Assembly: GCA_938021455.1 (NCBI GenBank)
Contig: CALIGP010000315.1
Coordinates: 1 to 26,640, forward strand
Length of the DNA stretch: 26,640 nucleotides
Direction: 5' to 3'
Source: an uncultured Lewinella sp.
Lineage (GTDB): Bacteria > Bacteroidota > Bacteroidia > Chitinophagales > Saprospiraceae
Position numbers and translations under genes: made by a program. Below the pieces are notes generated by a model. That model had not been told where the DNA came from. It did not search any database and was given only the letters and a program-made list of their open reading frames with translations. Shown here one piece after another: positions 1 through 8,970 of the stretch (position 1 is the first letter of the stretch; every line of letters starts with the position of its first letter).

Positions 1-2326
1 GTTGATCACCGTTGCTGACGGCTTCGAGCTTTCCTGCGCCGGTGACGTCAAAGGAGATGGCGTTATCGGCCATCGGGCAAGGATTACCATCTTTGTCTAC
101 TACAGTAGCCGTGATGAAAGAAAGGTCTTCTCCGTCGGCCGTAATACTAGATCGATCAGCTTCCAGTTTAATGCCTGCTGGCACACCCGCTGTCTTTATC
201 TCTTTTTCCGCCACTGGTTTTCCATCTGTATAGGCAACTACCTTCAGGTTGCCAGGAGCGTAAGGCACGGTCCAGCTCAATCGGTACTTAGAAGCATAAG
301 TCCCCTTTTCGTAGCCCCGGAATTCCACCGGTATGATGGTCAGGTCTTTCCCGTTCACTTTTTTACCGTAGGACTTACCGTTGACGAAAAGCTCCACTTC
401 TTCCGCATTGGTGTAGGCATAGACGGGAATCTCTTCTCCTTCCCTCCCCTCCCAATTCCAATGGGGTAAAACGTGGACCATCGGTTCCTCCGTCCACTGG
501 CTCTGGTAGAGGTAGAAGCGGTCTTTTTTATGACCGCTCAGATCAACGGGGGCAAAGTAGGAGCTCTTACTCGGCCAGTCATCGTTCCAGTAACCATTGG
601 TACTGTTGTCTCGCCCTCCGTAAGGGGTCGGCTCTCCGAGGTAATCGAAGCCCGTCCAGATGAACTCCCCCAAAAATTTGGGATGCCGCTTTTGCGCATC
701 GAACTCGATGTCTGGAGGATAAGCCCAAAACGGGCCCGTCACTACGTCGTAGCTGGACACATGACCGGTCTCTCGTTGGAAATCATGCTCAATGGGAAGG
801 TGATACACTCCCCGACTACTGGTCATTGAACTGGTCTCTGAGCCGTAGAAAATTGTTCCCTCCGGCATTAGAGAGACAATGTTGTCATACTGCCAGGGCT
901 TATAGTTTATGCCTACAATATCGACGGCGGCGGCCATACCGTTTTTGTAGGGGCCAGGCCAGTAGTTGAAGCCAGCAGTAGTTGGTCGCGTGGGGTCTTC
1001 ATCGTGGCAAATGTCGCTAAGCATTTTTGCTACTTTATGGCCTTCCTCTCCTCGTTGTTCGAGAATTTCATTACCGATACTCCACATGATTACCGAGGGG
1101 TGGTTTCGGTCTCGTTTGATCATATCCCGTAAATCGCGTTCGTGCCATTCATCAAAAGCCTTGTTATAGCCGTTAGGGATTTTGCCAATACCCCACTCAT
1201 CAAAAGCTTCGTCGAGTACTACAATACCAAGTCGGTCACAAACATCCAATACTTCCGGAGAGGGAGGGTTATGGCTCGTGCGTAGCGCATTCACGCCCAT
1301 GCTTTGCATGATCTCCATCTGCCGCTCTGTCGCACGGTAATTGACCGCTGCTCCGAGAGGGCCTAAGTCATGGTGCATACAGACGCCGTTAAGTTCCACC
1401 TGCCTGCCGTTCAGGATAAACCCATCCTCTGCATCAAATTCAATGGTCCGGATACCAAAAGTGCTCTCCTTGGTGCTAACGATCTCACCGTTAATTTCAA
1501 TTACACTCGTAGCTGTGTAAAGAGAAGGATTGCCGATCTCCCAAAGTGAAACACCATAGAGCGAGAACTCTTGAACAACGTTTTCCCGAACACTCCCCTT
1601 TAAAAGGAAGCCCTTGCCAATCGTTGCAATTTCTGCACCCTTAGGATCTTTAATGAAAGTTCTGAAATTAATGTCAGTATCTGCAGCGCTGCTGTTTTCT
1701 ATGGTGGTTTCTATTTTGACGGTAGCATTGCCATCCTTAATCTCTGGCGTAGTGATGTAAGTCCCCCATTCTGGCACATGAACGGGGTGTTCTATTTTCA
1801 GCCGAACGTTGCGGTAAATACCTGCGCCGGAATACCAACGGGATGCCAAGTCTTCTGGTGCGACCCGGACGGCGAGTACATTATCCTCTCCGGGCCGAAG
1901 GTGCGGCGTCAGGTCTACTTCAAAACCGATATAACCAAAGGGTCTGCCCCCTATTTTCTCTCCGTTTAGATAAACGGTGCTGTTATTCATTACACCATCG
2001 AAAAAGACCGTGACGTGCTGTTTAGCTTCCTCTTCGGAAATCGTGAAGTGCTTACGGTACCAGGCTATCCCATGAACGGGCAAACCGCCAGTCCGGGCAT
2101 TATACTTTGAATCGAAGGGACCTTCGATAGCCCAGTCGTGGGGAATGTTCACCTTACGCCAGTTTTCATCCATTAGCGCTATGGAGGCACCGTCAGCAAG
2201 ATCCCCCTTCTGAAATAACCATTCATCAGGAAAAGCGCCTTCTTGCGCTGAAGAAACTGCCTTTTCCATTGCACAAGAAAACAGAAGAATTGACAGGAAG
2301 GAAATTATAAAAATTCTAAGGAGCAT
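1..2326 (-). CDS. GH2 beta-galactosidase, lipoprotein (3' end beyond left edge)
   Basis: Continuous reading frame of 775 codons from ATG at 2326 to the window edge with no stop; the C-terminus lies outside. The N-terminus is a lipoprotein signal (hydrophobic run ending LLFSC, Cys at about residue 18), so the enzyme is probably membrane-anchored and faces the periplasm or outside. Domain order: GH2 jelly-roll sugar-binding domain (about 30-190), Ig-like domain (about 195-300), TIM barrel (about 305-600) with RTSHNPP, acid/base E420 in WSIGNE and nucleophile E497 in FYGSET, a DUF4982-like domain (about 610-680, PHWNW then VELFVNG), and the start of a GH2 C5-type Ig domain from about 713. Family members are usually about 800 residues, so only some tens are missing. 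GH2 enzymes of this build remove non-reducing beta-galactose. In this context the likely substrate is galactose of desulfated carrageenan oligosaccharides (inference). It lies downstream of, and in the same direction as, the AraC gene. Confidence 0.92.
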   Translation of the reverse strand, partial: MLLRIFIISFLSILLFSCAMEKAVSSAQEGAFPDEWLFQKGDLADGASIALMDENWRKVNIPHDWAIEGPFDSKYNARTGGLPVHGIAWYRKHFTISEEEAKQHVTVFFDGVMNNSTVYLNGEKIGGRPFGYIGFEVDLTPHLRPGEDNVLAVRVAPEDLASRWYSGAGIYRNVRLKIEHPVHVPEWGTYITTPEIKDGNATVKIETTIENSSAADTDINFRTFIKDPKGAEIATIGKGFLLKGSVRENVVQEFSLYGVSLWEIGNPSLYTATSVIEINGEIVSTKESTFGIRTIEFDAEDGFILNGRQVELNGVCMHHDLGPLGAAVNYRATERQMEIMQSMGVNALRTSHNPPSPEVLDVCDRLGIVVLDEAFDEWGIGKIPNGYNKAFDEWHERDLRDMIKRDRNHPSVIMWSIGNEILEQRGEEGHKVAKMLSDICHDEDPTRPTTAGFNYWPGPYKNGMAAAVDIVGINYKPWQYDNIVSLMPEGTIFYGSETSSMTSSRGVYHLPIEHDFQRETGHVSSYDVVTGPFWAYPPDIEFDAQKRHPKFLGEFIWTGFDYLGEPTPYGGRDNSTNGYWNDDWPSKSSYFAPVDLSGHKKDRFYLYQSQWTEEPMVHVLPHWNWEGREGEEIPVYAYTNAEEVELFVNGKSYGKKVNGKDLTIIPVEFRGYEKGTYASKYRLSWTVPYAPGNLKVVAYTDGKPVAEKEIKTAGVPAGIKLEADRSSITADGEDLSFITATVVDKDGNPCPMADNAISFDVTGAGKLEAVSNGDQ

Positions 2327-2515
2327 TAGCGTGAATCGTTGGTAAAGAGACAAAAGGAGTAATTAATACTCCTGGTCTCCAAAGGTATTGGTAGCAATAC
2401 GACCCTCAAGGCCGCTAAGCGTGATATTACTAGCACGGATGTTCAATCCGTTACTCTCTCGTAGACTAAACTCAGACCATCAGCGCCTAAAGGCTATAAT
2501 GGCGGCATAAAGAAT
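2327..2515 (-). promoter_or_regulatory. Leader/promoter region of the GH2 gene with three perfect hairpins
   Basis: This 189-bp gap between the araC-type stop and the GH2 start has no credible ORF. Three perfect 6-bp inverted repeats lie within 96 bp: GGAGTA/TACTCC at 2356-2372 (loop 5), GTATTG/CAATAC at 2385-2400 (loop 4) and ACGGAT/ATCCGT at 2435-2451 (loop 5). Read on the minus strand, the GH2-proximal hairpin is followed by four T residues. They could be regulator-binding sites, leader RNA structures or a weak terminator. No clear Bacteroidota -7/-33 promoter pair was recognised. Confidence 0.35.
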
Positions 2516-3388
2516 TTACTTTCTCACCCTAAGCTTTAAATAGTGGTCCCGGTATTCACTGGGTGTTATCTCTTTAATCTTTTTAAAGGTCCGGTTAAAG
2601 TTTGTCAGAGATCGAAAGCCGACTTCATAGCAAACCTCCTTCATGGGCAAATCTCCACTGATTAAAAGCTGACAAGCTTTGTTGACTCGAAACTCATTCA
2701 GGAAACTAAAGAAGGTTTTGTTGGTCCTCCCTTTGAAAAAGCGGCAAAAAGCAGGAGACGTCATACAGGCCACGCCAGAGATTTCGTCTAGCGTTATGTC
2801 CGTTGCAAAATGGCTAAAAATATGGTTGATGACGGTTTGTAGCCGGTTTTCACTAGACACTTCTTTGGGTAGCGTAAAATCAGGACTACAGAGGTATTCA
2901 TACTGTTGATCCTGAGCGAGGATTTCCATGACGCGCAGAAAAAGAATAATCCGCTCTGAAGCAGAGCTGCCGCTCAATTGAATCATTAATTCATGAATCT
3001 TCTCTCCTGTGATACTAGAGAACAGTAGTCCGCGAATGGAACTTTTAAGGAGTTGGTTTATGGCCGTAAGCTCTGGTAGCGAGAAGAGGTCAATTCCCTT
3101 GAGCATTCGGGAAAACTTAACAACAATGTAATCTGCTTCTCCACTACCCTCTCCGCCCTCATCATTGCGCCAGAGGTGTGGTAGCCACTGCCCGACCAAG
3201 ACCAATTCCCCTCGTTGAAAGTTAGAAATATGGTCGCCCACAATTCGCATTCCCCTTCCCTTCAGGAAGTAAATCAATTCAAACTCTTCGTGAAAATGCC
3301 AGTTATCTCCGAGGTAAGGCTTATCTATCCGCCTAATGTAGAAGGAGCTGAGTGGGTTTTTATCTGTGGCTTTATATTCAAGTTTCAT
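2516..3388 (-). CDS. AraC-family transcriptional regulator
   Basis: A 290-residue protein with the usual two-domain AraC build. The N-terminal cupin-type sensor is seen as HFHEEFELIYFLKGRG near residues 31-46, followed by QWLPHLWRND. The C-terminal double helix-turn-helix spans about residues 190-288, with ITLDEISGVACMTSPAFCRF as the first helix pair and MKEVCYEVGFRSLTNFNRTF-KK-TPSEYR as the second. ATG at 3388 is chosen; extension to 3397 would use TTG. It lies between the GH2 gene (same strand) and a divergent GntP permease, so it could control both. An AraC-type activator is reported to be required for carrageenan use in Zobellia, so the same job here is reasonable but inferred. The sensed sugar cannot be read from sequence. 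Confidence 0.9.
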   Translation of the reverse strand: MKLEYKATDKNPLSSFYIRRIDKPYLGDNWHFHEEFELIYFLKGRGMRIVGDHISNFQRGELVLVGQWLPHLWRNDEGGEGSGEADYIVVKFSRMLKGIDLFSLPELTAINQLLKSSIRGLLFSSITGEKIHELMIQLSGSSASERIILFLRVMEILAQDQQYEYLCSPDFTLPKEVSSENRLQTVINHIFSHFATDITLDEISGVACMTSPAFCRFFKGRTNKTFFSFLNEFRVNKACQLLISGDLPMKEVCYEVGFRSLTNFNRTFKKIKEITPSEYRDHYLKLRVRK

Positions 3389-3522
3389 TGGTAACAATTA
3401 GCTCGTAAAACGCCTCTTTTGATAACCAGTATTTATCCGATTGTAGCACTATTTTATCTCGCTTTTGCAAATTACTGAATTTCTGCCGTAAATATTCTAC
3501 TATCGTTTGAAAAAAACCACAT
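3389..3522. promoter_or_regulatory. Divergent promoter region, AraC gene / GntP permease
   Basis: This AT-rich 134-bp stretch separates two divergent starts and must hold both promoters. On the plus strand TATCGTTTG at about 3501-3509 ends in the TTTG typical of the Bacteroidota -7 element, but its spacing is one base longer than the TAnnTTTG consensus. A TTTTGCAAATT tract lies upstream. An A-rich run precedes the GntP ATG at 3523, in keeping with translation starts lacking a Shine-Dalgarno. No convincing operator palindrome was seen. Confidence 0.35.
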
Positions 3523-4857
3523 ATGCCTCAGTTACTCGTTTTACTGGTAGTACTGTTGTTGCTCATCCTTAGCGTGTCGCGCTGGAAGTGGCATCCGTTT
3601 ATTGCACTTGTACTGGCGGGAATGGCATTAGGACTCTGTTCTGGCCTGGGTGGAAAGACTACGGTGGATTTACTGGCACAAGGCTTTGGGAATACGATGA
3701 AGTGGATCGCCATTGTTGTCATCCTTGGGGCTTTTATTGGAGAAGTGCTCCGGGAAACGGGCGGAGCCCTGAGAATAGCGCGGTCTGTTCTTCGGGTATT
3801 TGGGGAAAAGAGGCTTCCCTGGGCGATGGGCTTTACGGGCTACCTCGTTTCTATCCCTGTTTTTGTGGACGTAGCCTACATCGTCCTTCAGCCCGTCACG
3901 GAGGCCATTGCGGCAAGCGCCAAAAAACCGGTTTTGATGATTGGGCTGGCGCTCACGGCCGGGCTAACGGTTTCGCATACCTTATTACCTCCAACCCCTG
4001 GTCCGCTGGCCGTTGCTTCATTACTGGAAGCAGACATTGGCAGAATGTTACTCATCAATGGAGTGGTCGGACTATTCGCACTCGCCGGAGGAATTCTGTT
4101 CGTCATCAACTATTGCTCGAATTCCTGGATCGAATACGATGAGGAACTCAAGAAGGAGCACTTCGAGAAGCCGGTAACAACGGAAACCACCGGCATCCGT
4201 AAAGAGTCTTCATTGCTGGACCTGCTCCCCATAATTGTACCCATCGCGTTAATGGCGTTGGGTGCATTTATACAGCCCAGCAAGGTTGGCTTTCTGGCGG
4301 AATTCCTGGGCTTCGTCAGTACGCCCATGGTCGCTGTATTAGCCGGTGCTGGAATTGCAGGTTTGCAGTATCGGCGAAAAGAAAAGAATGGAAGTATTAG
4401 CAATCTCGTGGAGCAAGCCATCATCAAGTCCGCATTGGTAATCATGATTACCGGTGCCGGTGGGGCGTTCGGCTTCCTGATCCGGGAATCGGGTGTACAG
4501 GATTCATTGTCAATATTTTTTACCTCCGTTCCCTTCCTGGGCTTCTTCCTACCCTTTTTCATTGCAGCCATACTTACTACCGCCACGGGGTCCATCACGG
4601 TTTCGCTCATCGGGGCAGCCTCCATCGTGGGGCCAATGGTAGAAGTGCTACCCTACTCTCCTGAGTTATTGGCGGCCTTGATTGGCTGTGGTTCTTTTTG
4701 TGTGTTTCACGCGAATTCCAGCTTCTTCTGGCTACTCAACCGTCTGCACAAAGTACCAGTAGCAACGCTCTATCAAACCTATACGCTACAATCTTTGGTG
4801 ATGGGGCTCGCTGGCTTAATCGGAGTCGGAGTACTCTATTTACTGGGGCTTACTTAG
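3523..4857 (+). CDS. GntP-family sugar-acid:H+ symporter
   Basis: A 444-residue, very hydrophobic protein with about 12 membrane segments, matching the gluconate permease (GntP/GntT) family in length. Family-like stretches include GLGGKTTVDLLAQGFGNTM near residues 42-60, IPVFVDVAYIVLQP at about 109-122, HTLLPPTPGPLAVA at about 152-165, and the late TATGSITVSLIGAASIVGP segment. Family members move gluconate and related aldonates across the inner membrane with protons. It is the only plus-strand gene in the first 22 kb and is divergent from the AraC gene, so it may be induced with the locus. Galactonate or 3,6-anhydrogalactonate would be logical substrates here, but that is inference. Its 3' end meets the convergent GH127 gene across a repeat element. 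Confidence 0.9.
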   Translation: MPQLLVLLVVLLLLILSVSRWKWHPFIALVLAGMALGLCSGLGGKTTVDLLAQGFGNTMKWIAIVVILGAFIGEVLRETGGALRIARSVLRVFGEKRLPWAMGFTGYLVSIPVFVDVAYIVLQPVTEAIAASAKKPVLMIGLALTAGLTVSHTLLPPTPGPLAVASLLEADIGRMLLINGVVGLFALAGGILFVINYCSNSWIEYDEELKKEHFEKPVTTETTGIRKESSLLDLLPIIVPIALMALGAFIQPSKVGFLAEFLGFVSTPMVAVLAGAGIAGLQYRRKEKNGSISNLVEQAIIKSALVIMITGAGGAFGFLIRESGVQDSLSIFFTSVPFLGFFLPFFIAAILTTATGSITVSLIGAASIVGPMVEVLPYSPELLAALIGCGSFCVFHANSSFFWLLNRLHKVPVATLYQTYTLQSLVMGLAGLIGVGVLYLLGLT

Positions 4858-4866
4858 TTGACTTTC

Positions 4867-4957
4867 AGGGCGACGGTGCGCGGGTGCAAAGGAAAGCTTC
4901 CAGAGCAAGCCCGCCCCTGCCTTAGTCCACCTCCTTTGCACCTGCGTACAGCGCCCT
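4867..4957. repeat. Inverted-repeat element, copy A
   Basis: Between the convergent GntP and first GH127 genes. Both ends start AGGGCG (4867-4872 and complement 4952-4957), and the inner arms GGTGCAAAGGA (4883-4893) and its exact complement (4932-4942) give 11 perfect pairs; the arms also match imperfectly in between. The right arm carries the family core CGCAGGTGCA on the complement (4937-4946); the left arm has CGCGGGTGCA. The centre of about 38 bases differs from the other copies. It could serve as a bidirectional terminator, but no T-run follows either arm. Confidence 0.7.
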
Positions 4958-5002
4958 TCTGCGCGGAACCCTCAAAATAGAGCAGTAGCTTCGGCCCTCG
5001 CC

Positions 5003-7093
5003 CTACTCCCAGATCACCGGCATCCAAACCGTCATCTCCGCATCCCCTCGGTTAGACCAGGCAAAGTATGGCACGAGTGCGCCATCGACCTGGTCCCATT
5101 CCGGTTTGTCGAGCCGGTTATACATACCCTCTTTCTTATCCTTTCGAATAGAGAGACGACCATCGATGGTAGTCACCCCCCCCAGAAGCCCAGGGCGGTA
5201 ATTTGCTTTGAGGTCTCCATCCGCTGGCAGATATACATCCAATATATTGCTTCCATCCGGCAGGTCGGGCGATTCGACACAATACACGACCGGACCTCTT
5301 TTTACCGCCACCTGATTACGAACCTCTTCGATAAGAGAGTTCCCTTCGATCAGGTCGATACCCATGGGGAGATCAATGTCAACAATATCGCCCGCTTTCC
5401 AGGACCGTTCCAGAACGGCAAAAGCGCCTGGGCTTATCCTCGGATTACTGGCCTTTCCGTTCACTTTTACCGTAGCCCCTTCGGCCCACTCCGGAATTCG
5501 CAGCAGCAGCTGAAAGGGCTCCGACTTGGCTTCTTCAATGGTGATTTTCACTGCCCCATCCCAAGGGTAATTCGTTTCCTGGCGGAGGCGGAGCGGGCTT
5601 CCATCAGCTAACCTTGTGTTGAGTTCGTTGCCACCGTAGAGGTTAACGGACACACCGTTCTCCGCCAGGCTGTAAGCCCAGCCGGAGACTTTCGTAATGG
5701 TACGCAGTAGGTTTGGCGGACAGCAGAAGCACTCGATGTAAGGCTCTCGGTTTCTTGATTCGGTAGAGGAGTAATCCCGGTCTGCTTCGCACATCCGCAG
5801 CGGATTGGCGTAGAAGTAATCTTTCCCCTCAATACTAATGCCGGAAAGGGCGCTGTTGTACAGCACCAGTTCCATCACATCAGCGTGTTTGGCCTCCCCC
5901 TTTACACCCAGCATCCGGTAATTGAACATGGCGTTGCAGATGTTAGCACAGGTCTCATTGTAGGCCGTTGCGTTGGGCATCATATAGTCGTTAATGAAGG
6001 CCTCGTGCACCATGTCCCGCTGCGAAGAAACCCCGTGGTGGGTTTGCCCTACCGCGCCGGTGACGTACATCTTACGGTGGGTGACGCTTTCCCAGAGGCG
6101 GTCCAACGCTTCAATCAGCGCTTCCTCTCCCGTTTCTGCGTAAACATCTGCTGCGCCAGCGTAGTAGTAAAGGGCCAAAACAGCGTGGCCCACAGCTTCG
6201 GTTTCTTTGCGAAGCGGCGTACGTTCCTGTACCATGTCTCCAATATGACCGTAGCGAGTGGTAGCATCAACTTTGACTTTAGACTTACCGCGCATATTGA
6301 TGAAGAGCTCGGCCAACTCCAGGTAGCGCTTATCTGCTGTAGTGCGATACATTTCCACGAGCCCCATGATCTGAGTCTGGTTGAAACCGAAACGTGCCAG
6401 TTCTTTGGGTTGCGGGCTGAAAAGCTCGTATAAATAATCGGCGTGCTTCACGGCCAACTCCAGGAAGTTGGTCTTTCCCGTAATCCGGTAATGGATGCAA
6501 GCACTCGTCAGCAGGTGGCCGCTGTTGTAGAGTTCATGAAATTTTCGATTCTGAAACCGGTCAAGATCGTCGCGGATGCTGACGTGGGTGGATAGGTATC
6601 CGTCAGGCTCCTGTGCCTTAGCGATGATGGAGATGTACTCGTCGAGTTCCTCCATGATCTCCTCGTCTTTGTTGATCGCGTAGACATACATGGCGGCCTC
6701 CATCCATTTATAGAAGTCACCGTCATGCCAGAACATACCCTTGTGTTTACCCTCCTTCTGGCCGGCAGCGATCTTGAAATTATTGAGGGCGTGGCCGGTG
6801 TCTCCCGTCAACAGTTTGCCCATATAAGGCACCATTACTTCTTCCGCCACGCGGAATTTGTCGGCCCAGAAACCTTCCGTCCAGCGGCAGTCTCCGATCG
6901 GGATGCTTTTGAGTTTTGCGTAAGGGCTGGCGGTGTTGTTGACAATGCCAGCGGGCGCGTGATTCTCCGCTAGATTCCGAAGATCAACCGTCGTCGTGCT
7001 GGCGGCTGTTTGAACTTCATCCTGGATAGCTTGGTGTTCACAAGCAAGTGTCGAAATAAGTAAAAGCAGGATGAGTAAAAATTGACGACTCAT
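5003..7093 (-). CDS. GH127-family glycosidase, lipoprotein (paralogue 1)
   Basis: A 696-residue protein from ATG at 7093. In-frame ATGs at 7120 and 7159 would only lengthen the signal's n-region. The N-terminus is a lipoprotein signal (LLLISTLAC), so it is a lipidated periplasmic or surface protein. The (alpha/alpha)6 catalytic domain keeps every residue of the GH127 zinc-thiolate centre known from Bifidobacterium HypBA1: HEAF Glu364, NETCAN Glu380 and Cys382, and CFCCPPN Cys457 (nucleophile) and Cys458. C-terminal beta domains end near PVIWE. GH127 is known for beta-L-arabinofuranosidases; paralogues in Zobellia's carrageenan regulon are alpha-1,3-(3,6-anhydro)-D-galactosidases, the likelier role beside sulfatases and an anhydrogalactose operon. 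The gene stands alone between repeat copies A and B. Confidence 0.9.
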   Translation of the reverse strand: MSRQFLLILLLLISTLACEHQAIQDEVQTAASTTTVDLRNLAENHAPAGIVNNTASPYAKLKSIPIGDCRWTEGFWADKFRVAEEVMVPYMGKLLTGDTGHALNNFKIAAGQKEGKHKGMFWHDGDFYKWMEAAMYVYAINKDEEIMEELDEYISIIAKAQEPDGYLSTHVSIRDDLDRFQNRKFHELYNSGHLLTSACIHYRITGKTNFLELAVKHADYLYELFSPQPKELARFGFNQTQIMGLVEMYRTTADKRYLELAELFINMRGKSKVKVDATTRYGHIGDMVQERTPLRKETEAVGHAVLALYYYAGAADVYAETGEEALIEALDRLWESVTHRKMYVTGAVGQTHHGVSSQRDMVHEAFINDYMMPNATAYNETCANICNAMFNYRMLGVKGEAKHADVMELVLYNSALSGISIEGKDYFYANPLRMCEADRDYSSTESRNREPYIECFCCPPNLLRTITKVSGWAYSLAENGVSVNLYGGNELNTRLADGSPLRLRQETNYPWDGAVKITIEEAKSEPFQLLLRIPEWAEGATVKVNGKASNPRISPGAFAVLERSWKAGDIVDIDLPMGIDLIEGNSLIEEVRNQVAVKRGPVVYCVESPDLPDGSNILDVYLPADGDLKANYRPGLLGGVTTIDGRLSIRKDKKEGMYNRLDKPEWDQVDGALVPYFAWSNRGDAEMTVWMPVIWE

Positions 7094-7329
7094 CGTTTTT
7101 CTTGCGTTAGCTACTTGCATAGTAGTTCTGTTTATTACCAGTAAAAGTATTCGCTTCATCGTCAGGAAGACAGCCGCTAATTGTCAGCGACTGACCATAT
7201 TTTGTCCGGAAAACTCAATTATTCTGACTTTGGGCGCTAACCGCAGGTGCAAGGTGAAGTCTGCTGGAGCATTGGCTTCCCCTGCTTTTATCCCTTTCCT
7301 TGCACCTGCGTGCGCGCCACCTGTTCAAC
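7094..7329. promoter_or_regulatory. Intergenic region upstream of GH127 paralogue 1
   Basis: This 236-bp gap holds repeat copy B and must contain the promoter for the lone GH127 gene, since the upstream sulfatase ends at 7330. A small perfect palindrome GTCAG-CGA-CTGAC lies at 7183-7195, about 90 bases upstream of the start. No promoter consensus could be assigned with confidence. Confidence 0.3.
7233..7318. repeat. Inverted-repeat element, copy B
   Basis: The arms CGCAGGTGCAAGG (7242-7254) and its exact complement (7298-7310) pair over 13 bases. The outer ends GGCGC (7233-7237) and GCGCC (7314-7318) also pair. The centre of about 43 bases is unrelated to the centres of copies A and C. It ends 12 bases below the stop of the S1_7-like sulfatase and lies upstream of GH127 paralogue 1. 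Confidence 0.75.
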
Positions 7330-8970
7330 TTAGGGTTTCACCTCACTAGCACTGGCTTCCCAACCGGCATCGAGCCGCTGTATTAGTTCGCTGACCAGTG
7401 CTTCATTTTCCTTCGCTACATTTTTGGTTTCTCCGGGATCCGTCTGATGGTCGTAGAGTTCGATAAAAATAGGATCAGCCTCCGCATTACGCCTGTCTTT
7501 CCATACCACTAGACGATACCGCTCCGTGCGCATCGCGTAGCCCATCAGGTGATTCTCAAAGAGGTCGCGATCCCAGACGTTTCCCTGCTGGACCTGAATG
7601 CGCTCCTCGACCTCTTCAATCAGCGGACCAAAGTAAGTCTCTCGCATACCCTGATTGAGCGGATTGGCCGCCCATTCCCGCAGCGCGGGATTGGGGTACT
7701 GGCTGAAAGCAGCACTTTTCCATTTCTGACTGGGATTTTCCAGCAGAGGAGCAAAGCTCTGCCCCTCCAGATGAGCGGGCTGTGGCAGACCGGCCAGTTC
7801 GGCGAGCGTTGGATACATATCCACCAGTTCCACCAGCGCATCAGATGTTTTACCCCGGCTGCCAGCGGGCATATCGGGCGTCCAGATCATCAGCGGCACG
7901 CGGGTAGCAATTTCGTAATTGGTGGCTTTGCCCCATACGCCCATGTCTCCCAGGTGCCAGCCGTGATCACTCCAGACCATAATGATGGTATTCTCGCGCA
8001 TACCCGTTTCTTCAAGCGCGGCGATCATTTTACCGATCTGTGCGTCAACGTAAGTAACGGCGGCCAGATAGGCATGCTTGAGCGTGCGGGAAAGCTCCTG
8101 GTCAATCTCTCCACCGTCCGGCACGCCATCGCGGACCCGAAGCTCGAAGGAAGCGTGCAAGCCCATGGCCGCACCACCTTCCGGAGCATCGGTCAACTCC
8201 GCTAAGGGAATTTCGGCAGGGTCATACATGTCCCAATATTTTGCTGGCGAAGTCCAGTTGAGGTGCGGGTGATGGAAGCCGAGGCCGAGAAAGAACGGCT
8301 TATCGTTATCATCAGCTACCATTTCCCGCAAAGTGGCAATGGCGACTTCTGTGTTATAGCCGTCCCCGTAATGGTAGTCGGGAACGTCCGCCTTCTCGTA
8401 GGCAGGCCCCATGCCAAGACCATACACATCGCCATACTTCTTCTTCATTGCTTCCTTATTCGTCAGGTAAGCATCCTGATTTTCTTTCAGCGCGTAACCT
8501 CCGGGGTACTTAGGTCGTTCTACCGAAGGCTTCGCTGGTTCTCTACTCCAGGATTTTTCCTGATCAGTAAATTTTCCATGATAGATTTTACCGCTATAAA
8601 CCGTCTCGTATCCATTTGCGCGAAAGTGCTGCGGCAAGGTCACGATGTCAGGCAGTACATCACGGAAATAAGTATAGTTCTCGATGATACCCGTTGATTC
8701 TGGTCGTGCCCCCGTCATGAGGCTGGCGCGGGAAGGACTACAGATAGCCTGTTGGCAATAAGCTCGTTCAAACAGCAGCCCATCTGATGCAATGGCGTCC
8801 AGGTTCGGTGTCACGGCAATCTCTGAGCCATAGCAACCGAGCTCTGGTCGCAGGTCATCGATGGCGATGAAGAGGATGTTAGGCCGGGTGCTAGCCTTTT
8901 CCTCCGCTGCTTGCTCTCCGCCACAAGCGAGGAGTAATACGGAGAGCAATAAGAGCATACAGTGTTTCAT
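7330..8970 (-). CDS. S1 sulfatase, iduronate-2-sulfatase-like (S1_7-type), lipoprotein
   Basis: A 546-residue type I sulfatase. The lipoprotein signal ends LLLAC (Cys16). The catalytic motif CSPSR at residues 77-81 is the Cys-type sulfatase signature, in which Cys77 would be oxidised to formylglycine. The calcium-site acids IDD (38-39) lie near the N-terminus, and the later WSDHGWHLGD and WGKATNYEIATRVPL blocks are typical of iduronate-2-sulfatase-like members (SulfAtlas S1_7 by resemblance). It would hydrolyse a sulfate ester on a sugar in the periplasm or at the surface. S1_7 sulfatases occur in carrageenan loci, so a carrageenan sulfate is the probable target, but position specificity cannot be told. 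No sulfatase-maturing enzyme is in the window. The gene is separated from the upstream sulfatase by a large palindrome, so probably has its own promoter. Confidence 0.92.
   Translation of the reverse strand: MKHCMLLLLSVLLLACGGEQAAEEKASTRPNILFIAIDDLRPELGCYGSEIAVTPNLDAIASDGLLFERAYCQQAICSPSRASLMTGARPESTGIIENYTYFRDVLPDIVTLPQHFRANGYETVYSGKIYHGKFTDQEKSWSREPAKPSVERPKYPGGYALKENQDAYLTNKEAMKKKYGDVYGLGMGPAYEKADVPDYHYGDGYNTEVAIATLREMVADDNDKPFFLGLGFHHPHLNWTSPAKYWDMYDPAEIPLAELTDAPEGGAAMGLHASFELRVRDGVPDGGEIDQELSRTLKHAYLAAVTYVDAQIGKMIAALEETGMRENTIIMVWSDHGWHLGDMGVWGKATNYEIATRVPLMIWTPDMPAGSRGKTSDALVELVDMYPTLAELAGLPQPAHLEGQSFAPLLENPSQKWKSAAFSQYPNPALREWAANPLNQGMRETYFGPLIEEVEERIQVQQGNVWDRDLFENHLMGYAMRTERYRLVVWKDRRNAEADPIFIELYDHQTDPGETKNVAKENEALVSELIQRLDAGWEASASEVKP

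Noticed and set aside
1..2326. Apparent lack of a gene, or short plus-strand ORFs, in the first 2.3 kb
   Set aside because: The minus strand is one unbroken GH2 frame cut only by the window edge; the plus-strand ORFs there have no recognisable protein features.
3389..3397. TTG start extending the AraC regulator by three residues
   Set aside because: ATG at 3388 is present, in frame and gives the normal family length.
5885..6433. Open frame of 182 codons antisense to GH127 paralogue 1 (and similar ones at 7549-8205, 18457-19092, 3588-4142)
   Set aside because: They lie wholly opposite or inside strongly supported genes with intact catalytic motifs and show no family features; they are frame shadows.
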